Positions 8,327-17,900 of a stretch of 61,138 nucleotides of DNA are shown here, piece by piece. Where the stretch lies: NCBI GenBank assembly GCA_024102915.1, contig JAGFJG010000039.1, forward strand, positions 1-61,138, in the 5' to 3' direction. This DNA comes from Caldilineales bacterium (lineage in GTDB: Bacteria > Chloroflexota > Anaerolineae > J102). The number at the start of each line of letters is the position of its first letter. Position 1 is the stretch's first letter. The notes under the pieces were generated by a model. The model was not told where the DNA came from and did not search any database. It was given only the letters and a program-made list of their open reading frames with translations. A program made the translations under genes and the position numbers.

Positions 8327-8871
8327 CGCAAGCGATTGCGAGACCACCTGTATCATGTGACAGGCATCCATCTCAGCGACGGACATCTGCGTACATTAAT
8401 GAAGAAATGGGATTACGTCTATCGGCGACCTAAGTATGATTTGAGCGGTTTGCAGGACGTCAAAGCCAAAGCGGGGGCGACTCAGCAGATAGAAGGATTG
8501 GGCCGATGACGCCGTGATCTGGCTGAGCGTCGAAAGCAAGAACAGTCGCCAATTCATACGCTTCCTGGAGCATCTCCCGGTTGCACGCTATCGACATGAA
8601 GTTGCGGCGCTGGTTTTGGACAATGCCTCCTTTCACAAAAGCGCTGCCGCCATGGCGGCTCTCAACTTGTTCGAACATCGCCTTTGGGCGTTCTGGCAGA
8701 CTTTTTACTGTTCAACCTTGAATCCAATTGAGCGTTTCTGGCGTCATCTCAAGGACCAGATCTGCGTGAATGCACTGTACCTACTCGCTCATTGACCTCG
8801 TCTCCGCTGTCGAACATCGACTCCACAATCAGAATCAACTTGATTCCCCTTCTCGGTTCACCCTTTCTTAA
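8327..8871 (+). pseudogene. Decayed IS630-family transposase
   Basis: Pieces of one IS630 transposase in shifting frames. The first piece (8327-8509) reads HVTGIHLSDGHLRTLMKKW then YVYRRPKYDLSGLQD. A stop and frame change with loss of the region before the first catalytic Asp follows. The second piece (8505-8795) has VLDNASFHKS and LNPIERFWRHLKD, the second Asp and the Glu motif. The tail (frame change near 8785, ending TAA at 8869-8871) reads LIDLVSAVEHRL then PSRFTLS. At least two frame breaks and a deletion make it non-functional. It ends 19 bases from the stop of the large helicase gene and is related to the remnant at 23246-23416 beyond the other end of the defence genes. Confidence 0.85.
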
Positions 8872-8890
8872 ACATCATATCTTGACTTGC

Positions 8891-11800
8891 TTAATAATCA
8901 TTGCCCAGCCTTTCCTTTAGTTCCATCAAGCCAGAATTGATGTCCTCCCCTTGGATGACTATGACACGCAAACCAAGTGCACGCAATCGCTGCCGTTTAC
9001 CGGCATCATCTAGACGTACCCAATCTTGATAGTGGGGCGAGCCATCAACGAATACGATCGTACGCGAGTAGTAAAAATCAGCACTTGCGATGGGAACACC
9101 TTCATGGATGATCAACTTCTGCGCCTCTTCAGGCAGGGGTATTCCCGCATCTCGAATAGCATAGAGGACCTGTTTTTCGAGATTAGATTGGCAGCGCTCA
9201 ACAAGCGTCTGAAAATGGTCGAGATCGGGCGAGGTTTGAGGCAAGACCTCGGCTTGGTTGAGACGACGCAGTAGAGGTAGCGCCAGGCGGCGATCCAATC
9301 GAGGATGATCGAGCTGATTGTAGAAGCTGCATAGGCATTCATAACAGGCTTTTTCGCAGCCTTCCTCACCCTCGTGCAGAAGTTCCAATGCCTTGCCAAT
9401 TACCATGCGCCAACGGCTTGTCTCACGCAGTGAGGCCAAGGCTCCAGCACCGCCATCTTCAATTTCATGCAAGACAAGCAACTTGCGTATGCTGTCCCCG
9501 GCGATTGGAGCCAAAAATCCGTCCAACTCGTTATCGTCAAGGCTGAGGGCCAGGGCTATAGCCTGGCGGAAGCTGTGCAATAGGGTAGTATAGAAAGCAT
9601 CAGGTTCGACACTAGCATCTTCGGGAAGGGGCGCTTCAATGGTGAGGGCATCGCTGCGGATATCAATATAAAGGCGAATATGGCGATATCGCCCCAATTC
9701 ATCCGATGTGACGTGCTGTGGGCAGTTGCCCTCCTTTTGCGTCGTCCAGCCGTGCTCTTCTACGGCTTTATCAGTCATCAGCCATTGAAAGCACCTGGGA
9801 CAGATACTGAATCCCTGTGCCCCATCAGGGTCACGCACGCCACGGTTGATGGCAGTGATCATGGCGTTGTGATCATAATTCGTGATCAATTCGGTTTTTT
9901 CTCCGACCATGATAGCATGCGCTTCAACCTGATTCGGTGTGTAATGGTAGCTAATTTCGTAGCCTTTGCGCATGCGTTCTTCTTCATCGGCAGTGATGTT
10001 GGCATTGCGCCTGGCGAATGCGTCGGGTAAGGACAGCAATGACAACCTGACAGGCGCACTGAGGTCATGTCCGCAACGGCATACTGGTGGCGGTTCTCTG
10101 TGGTAGATTTGTTGGCAGGCGGGACAGAGGCTGATAGTCCCGACATCCAATTCGCCACCGCGTGTTGGCGCTTGGGCGCGTTCCACCTCGTACCGCGTGC
10201 CCCGATAATAAATGAAGTTACCAGGCGCATATTCGCGCAGTGCAATGGCAGGATTTCGTGCTAGATCGTCGATGCGATCATAGAATGAGAGCACCGTCGC
10301 CTGACGTGGAAAGGCATAGTTGGGCAAGAAACCCTGACTACCCAGGTATCGCAATATGTAATACTCACCTTCACCCTCGCGCATCTCGTTGAGCTTACGC
10401 TCGATCACGCTACGGCGTTGATCAAGCGATGGATCGGGCCTAGCAGTCTGCTGTTGGCGGTTGATATACTCAAGTTCATCGCTGAGTTGTCTGTACTCAC
10501 GACGCCAGCGATCGAAGGCACGGTCAAAAGCGTTCATGAATCCATTCACCGTGCCGGTTACATACGAGGCATCAAACCATGCGAAGGCTCTTATCTCGTC
10601 AGCGAAAGCCTCGGTGACGGCGTTGATGTTGGCGGCGTGTCGTGCCAGCAGCGCCCGTTCCCATTGGTCGCGCCAGTCTGGAAGCAAGGGGTAATCGAGA
10701 TTGGGCTGGTCGATGTCTATGAGCAACTTGGCTGCGCCGTGCAATTTGTGCTCGCGGCCTAGTGTCTCCAGCATTAGCGCGTGGATGTGCGAGCGCAGCA
10801 AGGCCTGGTTGTCGAGCAGGAACCGAGGGGCGACGATCTTGCCGCTGATGATCTTCTCAGGTTGGCGATAGAAGTACTGGTCGTGCGGGCCGCGGGCGAA
10901 GCCGACGCCGCAGAATACTGTGATCAACGCCGCTTGCCCTTCACGTCCGGCGCGCCCAGCGCGCTGGGCGTAGTTGGAAGGGCTGGGAGGCACGTTGCGC
11001 ATATACACGGCAGAAAGATCGCCGATGTTAATGCCCAATTCCATGGTGGGCGTGCAGACCAGCACATTGAGCGGGTCGTCAGGGCTCTCGAATCGTTGTT
11101 CCATTTGCTTGCGATCCACGCCAGGCACCTGACCGCTATGTTCATCGGCTAGAATCGTGACCGAGCGGGATAAGGAGCGGCTATACTCGGCCCGGAAGTA
11201 GTTGGCGCTCAGATCGATCTTCTGTAAGGTCGAGCAACTTGTGGTCGTGCAGACTAGCAGACGACGAAATGGATGCACTGTGTGGCATTTGCGGCAAGCC
11301 AGGTGATATTCATTGCTGTCTGCGGAGAGCGTGATATAGGCCGGGTTGACCATGTAGAGCTCGACATAGTTTGGCCGGCGGCGCGTCCCCACATTAACAC
11401 GTTCTTTGACCAGATGCCTGCTGCGCTCAGTGCAAAGAGCAATCAGCTCAGGCAGCAATTCGCTCGCTTCCTGATAGCTTAACCCCAGCGCTCGCCGCGT
11501 CCAGGAGATGGCGGCGGAGTTGGAACTGACAAAACGGTGGGTATTGGTAAAACGATTTGCTTCGGCGGCGGTGATTTCGTCGGTGAAACCGGTCGTTATC
11601 AATTCGTTGCTGTGGATGAAGGCAGCCTCGTTGAGCTTATTGAGGACATCCGCGCGGAACTGCGGGGGGCGCAGAGCCGCAGAATCGGCGATGGCCAGGC
11701 GTTTGCGCATGATATCGAGCAGACCCAGCAAATAATCATAGCGTGTGTCAACATCCGCATCGGCCAGGACAGGTACGCCTTGCCATGCGGCGTTATCCGC

Positions 11801-14479
11801 GGCGAATTCAGCCAGGCCTTTATAGCCAACTTGCATCAGCCCCACATCTTCCAAGTTCTGGTGCAAACGTCGATGCGTTCCCTCTAATTCTTGCAAAGTC
11901 AGGAAGCGTAGGTAGCGCTGATAGCGCTCGTCGGCAGCGGTATCCTGCACATAGGCGGTTTCATCTTTACGATAGTCGGGAAGCAGATTGTTGTTTTGCT
12001 GGGTGTCGAATAGGCGCGAGCCAATATCATCTAAATCGAGAGGCCGACCAGCTTCAACCAGTGAGTTGTAAAGAATGCGGCGGAAGGCGATACGACGTTG
12101 CAAGGAATTGATGTGTGCAGCCTGCAGCGCGGTGTCCTGACGGTTGTCCGAAAAAGCGATCAGTTTGCGTTCGGCGGAGGGTAGTCGTCGCAGCGTGTTG
12201 CTGATGAGGATGTCGGTGGCGGTGGAGCGACCAACCGAGCCATAGGTAAAGAGTTTGTTGAATTCGCTGGGTCGCCTGTCGTGGACGATGCCACAGGCTG
12301 GACAGAGTAGAAAAGGTGCGGAAACCAGGGCTACATCGATGCGCTCGGCGTGTTGGCAATCAGTATCGAGACGGTTGCATCTTGGGCAGAATGTGTGGTT
12401 CCGGGGAACGGATTCCCGGTAGTTCTGGCGGATGTTGCCAGTCGGGGTCAGCCAATTGTCAGGGAGCGGAGTCTGGGCTGTGTCGAAGTGGGCAGGATAG
12501 AGATAAGCGGCCTTACCCTCATGTTCAGCGTTCAGCTCAAGCGCCAACAGCCTGCCGTCATCCTGCACGGCGACGCTGAAAAATTCCTGGCCGCAAGAAC
12601 GGCAGAAATACAGGGGATAGGTGGGAACGTCGACGCGGCCTTCGTGGGCGCAGTCCATGCAGACCTGATCGCCGCGGTCGTTGAGGTGGGCAGGGCGATT
12701 GTCTTTCAGGAACAGGCAGGCGGTGATGCTTCGTCCCTGCGAAAAGAAAGCGTGCACCTTGGGCACGAACCAGGGTACCGGATCTTCCCGCCCTGGCGCA
12801 GGCACGCGGGCGCTGATCCCGGCCAGGAATGCCGCCTGAATTTCGCGAGCGCAGGCGGCGTGATCGGCGTCAGAGCGGAATTGGCGTTGATATCGCTCGA
12901 CCAAAGCGTGGTAGTCCTCGCTGCCGTCGGCCAGTGCGCGTTCGATGAACGTTAACGTCGGTTGGCGCAGCAGCAGTTCGCCCAGGCCTGTGGGCGTGGC
13001 CTCCCGCTCATTCAGTGCACGGCCTAACAGGGCTTCGACCAGGGGCAGGACGGTTTCCAGGCGGCCATCATAGGCATCGAGCATGGTCTCAGAAACCAGT
13101 ACCTCGGCGGGTAGCGCCAGCAGTTGGTCAGGCTGAGAACGCGGGCCGAGATAGGATTCGGTGATCACATGTTCGGGGCGTACCGGTTCGCCGAATAGCT
13201 TTTGGGCGAAATCAGCGATAATGCGGCGTTCGTCGCCATCGCCCGCCTCGCTTTGAACGGTGGCGCTGGTGCCGATGCAACACAATTTACCAATGGCGCC
13301 AGTATGTTGCTTGAGACGGCGAATCAGGCAGGCGACATCGGCCCCGCGCTTGCCGCTGTAGGTGTGCACCTCATCCAATACCAGGAAGCGCAGCACGCCC
13401 GGCTGCCCGAACAGTTTCTTATCCTCGAAACGGGTAAGCAACAATTCCAACTGCACGTAGTTGGTCATGAGGATGTCGGGCATGTTGCTAAGGCCATCAC
13501 TTCCTTGAATGGCATGACGGGATATGACCTCGCTGTCGAACGGCTCGCGGCCATAGGTCTGGCGATGCTGCTGCAAGGCTTTTTCGGAGTCGAATTCAGT
13601 GTCGCCGGTGTAGAGCGCCAGCTTAAGACCGCTGCCGGACAAACGCTGGGCGAAGTCGGCGTACTGACTATTGGCTAGCGCGTTCACGGGGTAGATGATG
13701 ACCGCCTTGATGCCGAGCACGCCCTGGCTTTTCAGGCGCAGACATTCGCTGACGATGGGGATGCCAAAGCAGAAGGATTTGCCGGAGCCGGTGCCCGTGG
13801 CGACGATGGTGTTGCGGCCCTCGCCGGGGTTAGCGCCGAGGCCGAGGATGGAGACAATGGCCTCGGATTGGTGTTGGTAAGGCGAGATGGGCCTGGCGGA
13901 ACGGTCGCCGCGCTTGACCGTGAAGCAGGCTTGAGTCGCCCGGTGCAGCCCCATGCTTTCCAACTCGTTGAAGCTGAGGCCAGGTTGGAAGAAGCGTCGC
14001 AGTTGCACGGTTGGGTCGCGCCACAACAAAGTGCCGCGTGCGACGCGCTCGGCCATCCAGTCGCGAATGGCAGGGTTGCTGACGGTCTGGAAAGTGTGGA
14101 CGTAACGACGGTATTGATCCTGGATTTCGGTCAGGGCGGAAAAAGGATTAAAGGAGGCGGGAGATGGTGAGTCGGTGCGGGGAGGAGAGGGGGCGGGGCG
14201 AGGAGACGGCAAGGTCATCGCTTGCTGGATGGCGGTGACCAGCGCGAGATTGGATGCAGCAGGCACGCTGTCCCAGGCGATCAGGGTCATGAGTTGGTCG
14301 GGGCCGAAGCGTGCCGCCAATCCACGCATCAGAGCAAGGGCAGCGATGGTGTCGAGTATCGTCAGATCGCTGAAGTCGAGTTGGGGCGCGTCGACGCCCT
14401 CAATCGCGTTCAGGACGGCAGTGGCGTCAGTTTCGGCGGCGAGGCGGGGGGTGATGTCGGTGATGTGGATGCGGTTCAT
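8891..14479 (-). CDS. Giant DEAD/DEAH helicase with DUF1998/MZB zinc regions and C-terminal nuclease-like fold
   Basis: An 1862-residue putative defence helicase. Residues 1-90 resemble a STAS-like fold (LDFSDLTILDTIAALAL). About 195-450 is helicase lobe 1 with Walker A ATGTGSGKS (227-235) and DEVH (369-372). Then come zinc-finger pairs (CMDC/CRSC, CPRC/CPAC), lobe 2 with QRAGRAGR, and further CPAC/CRCG pairs. The DUF1998 signature CYECLCSFYNQLDHPRLDR follows. The last 70 residues (ADFYY, VFVDGSPH, then D, KR and VIVI; Asp1801, Asp1812, His1816) match the Vsr/DUF559 endonuclease-like pattern. Such helicases occur in DISARM (DrmA/DrmB parts), Druantia (DruE) and related systems. Its start overlaps the stop of the upstream ORF as ATGA, suggesting translational coupling. 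Assignment to one named system is not secure. Confidence 0.85.
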   Translation of the reverse strand: MNRIHITDITPRLAAETDATAVLNAIEGVDAPQLDFSDLTILDTIAALALMRGLAARFGPDQLMTLIAWDSVPAASNLALVTAIQQAMTLPSPRPAPSPPRTDSPSPASFNPFSALTEIQDQYRRYVHTFQTVSNPAIRDWMAERVARGTLLWRDPTVQLRRFFQPGLSFNELESMGLHRATQACFTVKRGDRSARPISPYQHQSEAIVSILGLGANPGEGRNTIVATGTGSGKSFCFGIPIVSECLRLKSQGVLGIKAVIIYPVNALANSQYADFAQRLSGSGLKLALYTGDTEFDSEKALQQHRQTYGREPFDSEVISRHAIQGSDGLSNMPDILMTNYVQLELLLTRFEDKKLFGQPGVLRFLVLDEVHTYSGKRGADVACLIRRLKQHTGAIGKLCCIGTSATVQSEAGDGDERRIIADFAQKLFGEPVRPEHVITESYLGPRSQPDQLLALPAEVLVSETMLDAYDGRLETVLPLVEALLGRALNEREATPTGLGELLLRQPTLTFIERALADGSEDYHALVERYQRQFRSDADHAACAREIQAAFLAGISARVPAPGREDPVPWFVPKVHAFFSQGRSITACLFLKDNRPAHLNDRGDQVCMDCAHEGRVDVPTYPLYFCRSCGQEFFSVAVQDDGRLLALELNAEHEGKAAYLYPAHFDTAQTPLPDNWLTPTGNIRQNYRESVPRNHTFCPRCNRLDTDCQHAERIDVALVSAPFLLCPACGIVHDRRPSEFNKLFTYGSVGRSTATDILISNTLRRLPSAERKLIAFSDNRQDTALQAAHINSLQRRIAFRRILYNSLVEAGRPLDLDDIGSRLFDTQQNNNLLPDYRKDETAYVQDTAADERYQRYLRFLTLQELEGTHRRLHQNLEDVGLMQVGYKGLAEFAADNAAWQGVPVLADADVDTRYDYLLGLLDIMRKRLAIADSAALRPPQFRADVLNKLNEAAFIHSNELITTGFTDEITAAEANRFTNTHRFVSSNSAAISWTRRALGLSYQEASELLPELIALCTERSRHLVKERVNVGTRRRPNYVELYMVNPAYITLSADSNEYHLACRKCHTVHPFRRLLVCTTTSCSTLQKIDLSANYFRAEYSRSLSRSVTILADEHSGQVPGVDRKQMEQRFESPDDPLNVLVCTPTMELGINIGDLSAVYMRNVPPSPSNYAQRAGRAGREGQAALITVFCGVGFARGPHDQYFYRQPEKIISGKIVAPRFLLDNQALLRSHIHALMLETLGREHKLHGAAKLLIDIDQPNLDYPLLPDWRDQWERALLARHAANINAVTEAFADEIRAFAWFDASYVTGTVNGFMNAFDRAFDRWRREYRQLSDELEYINRQQQTARPDPSLDQRRSVIERKLNEMREGEGEYYILRYLGSQGFLPNYAFPRQATVLSFYDRIDDLARNPAIALREYAPGNFIYYRGTRYEVERAQAPTRGGELDVGTISLCPACQQIYHREPPPVCRCGHDLSAPVRLSLLSLPDAFARRNANITADEEERMRKGYEISYHYTPNQVEAHAIMVGEKTELITNYDHNAMITAINRGVRDPDGAQGFSICPRCFQWLMTDKAVEEHGWTTQKEGNCPQHVTSDELGRYRHIRLYIDIRSDALTIEAPLPEDASVEPDAFYTTLLHSFRQAIALALSLDDNELDGFLAPIAGDSIRKLLVLHEIEDGGAGALASLRETSRWRMVIGKALELLHEGEEGCEKACYECLCSFYNQLDHPRLDRRLALPLLRRLNQAEVLPQTSPDLDHFQTLVERCQSNLEKQVLYAIRDAGIPLPEEAQKLIIHEGVPIASADFYYSRTIVFVDGSPHYQDWVRLDDAGKRQRLRALGLRVIVIQGEDINSGLMELKERLGNDY

Positions 14480-14919
14480 GTTGCCTCCTGTGGATGGGCC
14501 AAAGATGACAGCCTGCCATCCTCAAACCGCTCCAAAATCATCCGCTTCGTGCGATACTCTCCAAACTTGGCTTCGTCTTTGCGGCGGACGATGGGGAAGG
14601 TGTCGAGGATGTACGCCAGTTCGGCAGCGCTGAGGCCGTAGAGATGCGCGTAGACCGCGTCCAGGTCGGCGCGCAGTGCCGCCCGCCGGGCTTCGTCCCA
14701 GGGGAAGGGCGCAGGCACACCATCTGGACTCAGCGGATTGGCCGGGAACCAGCGCTGCCACGTCTCCGCCCCCACCTCGGCCAGCACATCCGCGGCAAAG
14801 GCCTGCAAGTCCCAGGCGGTGTAGCTCAGTTCCACCACGCGGGGGACGATGTAGTCGCGCAAAGCCGGGGTGTAGCGGTAGATCGAGGTGTGAATGAGAG
14901 GAGCGATTTGCCGTTGCAT
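14476..14919 (-). pseudogene. Displaced C-terminal tail of the methyltransferase (in-frame remnant)
   Basis: A 147-codon open frame whose product matches the C-terminal end of Eco57I-like methyltransferases (VELSYTAWDLQAFAADV, DLDAVYAHLYGLSAAELAYI, then FGEYRTKRMIL). It resembles the last 60 residues of the intact enzyme upstream (SIDATVAHLLRMSEHELDYV, SFPKIRSEQEKALGSYRS). It lies in the same frame as the 14926-18804 gene, separated only by the stop codon and two codons, and has no ribosome-binding site. Its base composition is GC-rich (45 G or C in 14641-14700), like the methyltransferase core and unlike the adjoining replaced segment. Read as the original tail left after a recombination; it may still be translated and keep helicase coupling. 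Confidence 0.75.
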
Positions 14920-14925
14920 ACAAGA

Positions 14926-17900
14926 TTATGAATTGAGTTTCTTTAAATGCGTAAGGGTGAGATCTTGGCTGCGATAGGAACCTAAGGCTTTTTCTTGTTC
15001 CGAGCGAATCTTTGGAAATGAGTCAAGAACATAATCCAGTTCATGCTCGCTCATTCGCAGCAGATGGGCTACGGTAGCATCGATGGATGCACGCAATTCA
15101 AGAGCATCGGGCAGGAGAAATGAGTTTACGGCACCTTTCTCAGATAACATCGCCGACAGCTCCCTCGCTGAATTTGCTATGGCTTGATGATTGATATCAG
15201 CTAGATCAAATCTCGGTAAAGGCAGTCTTTTCAGAACATAACCTTTTATATGTTTGTCGACGAAAGGACGAATTAGGAAATCAAAGACAAATGAATTCAA
15301 AACACCTGCTAGAAAATACAATGTCGATTGAAGAACTTGTAAATCTGTTACATTAGGGGGAACAACCATTGGCGTATCGTACGATGATACATAGCCAGGC
15401 GATGCAAGACACGCAATGAGTGTTCTTGTATCATCATTGCGAGCAATATCCCTGATCAAGAGCCGATGACTTGACATCCAAAGATCAGGATCAATACCTT
15501 TGTCCAAGCAACGTCTTCTAACTGTATCTTCAGGAATGAAACGGGACGGTTCTGCAAATTGATCGTTGAATTGATGAACGCTTCGGTTTTTCAGTACTTG
15601 CCAGTCCGTGTTATTGCGCTGTTTACCTGACGTTAACGCCTTATCACTTGTGGCATGGAATTCAGCAACGAGTTCAAATTCGATACCCTCAAGTAAACTT
15701 ACCCTCTTCATGAGCGATTGATGTAACTCATAGTATTCGATACTTGGTACAAGCAGTGCATAGAAATCCGTGCCCAGAATTTCATTAGCTGTCAGGCGCG
15801 GCACTTTTATCAGACTCTCAGACCCAACATCAGCAGGCGATCTAATTACGGTTGTGAAAGTGTGGCATATATTTGTTATGGGTGTATAGGTGATTCCCAC
15901 GAATCTATAACTAGCATGTACTTTATCAAAGAATGATTTTCGTGTGTTTTGATAGTGGGCTAACCTTGGAACTGATCCTTCGAAAAATAGTGTGTGTCTA
16001 AGGCCAGCGCTCTTGTCTTCCATGAACATTCCGACAGGCACCAGAAGACCAGCGTTTCCTTCTGAACTGAGAATATGGCGAGTGAGAACAATGAACAATT
16101 TGTAGAGATCTCTTCTTCCACCGACAACCTCGTAATGTCCTTGTTTAAACCACTCTTGCACATTTGCGAATTCAGCCTCCGTCATTTCTCCAACTGAGTC
16201 GATTTGAAGAATATCCCAGGGCGGATTGCCCAACACCACATCGAAGCCGACTCCCTCCCGACCTCCCCCGTGCACAGAGGAGGGGAATATATCGGGGAAT
16301 TCCAGATGCCAGTGGAAAAAGCGATGGCGTCGGCGCAAGCTCTCGACCATGTCCGCCTGCTCCGGCGTCACCGCTCGCGGGCCGTCTTCCCGCGCCCGGC
16401 GAAAATCCGCCTCGGTGGGCGGGGGCGGGGCATCGGCCTGCAACGGCCACAAAAACGCGGCAGTCCACAGGTCCGCGGCGAACTGATCCAACTGATGCAG
16501 TTCATCTTCCACCCAGCGCCGATATTGCGTCCGCGCCGCGGTGGGGTCTTCTCCGGCCAGATCGTTCAAGCCCCGCCAGTTGGCCGATTCCCCCGCCGCC
16601 TCTCGCACTTCCGTCACCGCCCACAAATCCTGCTGACGATAACCGACCCGATACTCCTTCCAGGCCGCCCGTTCCTGGCGATTGCGCTGGCGAGTGGCCG
16701 TGGCGATGGCCCGCTCATCTCCCGACACCGGCTTGAACGCGTCATCGGGGATGCCCGCTTCCAACAGATCGGGCGTGGCGCCCAGCAGCGAATTGCCGCA
16801 CTTGAGATGATGATCGAGAAAACTGAGGGGGCGGTCAGCGGCAGCAGCATTGATCCACAGGCTCACTTTTGCCAATTCCACGGCCATGGGATTAAGGTCC
16901 ACGCCGTAAATGCAATGCGTCAGCACATCCCGCCGCGCCGCCTGCACCGCCGCTTCCGGCGGATAAGCATCGCCCACGCGCAGCCGGGCCAATTCCAGCC
17001 CCAGCGCATTATTGGCCGCCACCAGAAAATGGCCGCTGCCCATGGCGCTGTCGCACACGGTCAGACCGAGGATGGCGGCGGCTCCGGCCTGGCGTTGCCC
17101 CTCTGAAAGTCCTTCGTAATCCCCCAACACGCCGTTCGTTCCCGCCTCTGGCTCGACCGCCAGCCCGGCCCCGGCCACTCGTGCTCGCACCACCGGCAGC
17201 AGGGCGCTGCGAATCAGCTCGTTCACCAGCGAAGAAGGCGTGTAATGCGAGCCGGTGGTCTTGCGCTCGGCCCCGCGCGGGTCCAGAAAAAAGGTGTTGG
17301 CGGGGATGTCGCGCTCTTCCACCCGCTCCGGCCCGGCGCTGAGGCGCGGGCGATAATCGAGCAGGCTCTCGTAAACCGAGCCCAGCTCTTCCACGCCCAG
17401 ATCGGCGTAGCTGATGCGTTGCAAGCTGCCCTCGCGGGTGATGGCGGTCAGGCTGCGCAGGGCGGCCAGCAGAGCGTTGTTGCGGCAATGTAAGGGCGCA
17501 AGGTCTTGCGCCCCAACGCCGTCCAGCATCGGCGTCTGCGCCGGGTCGAACAACATGCCATTGTACGCGTACACGCCCAGGTCGGGCGCGCCTTTGGCCA
17601 TCATCGCAAACGTCACCTTCAGCCCCTCCCACAGATCGCTGTGCGGGTCGGCTTCGGGGATGGCCGTGCTCAGCGCCCGCTCGCGCAGGGCCGTGATGCT
17701 GTAACTCTCCCGGTACAGATCGGCCAGGGGCGCACCATGCCGGGGCAGCAGGCTGCGCTGCTCGGCGTAGAGCAAAAACAGCACGCGATAGATCACGTGC
17801 AGCAACTCCGCATAAAAATCAACCGCCAACGCCGGATCAGCCTGCATCCGCGCCAGCGTGGGGCCATCGATAAAGCCGTTGGCCAGCGTCTCGATGGCAT

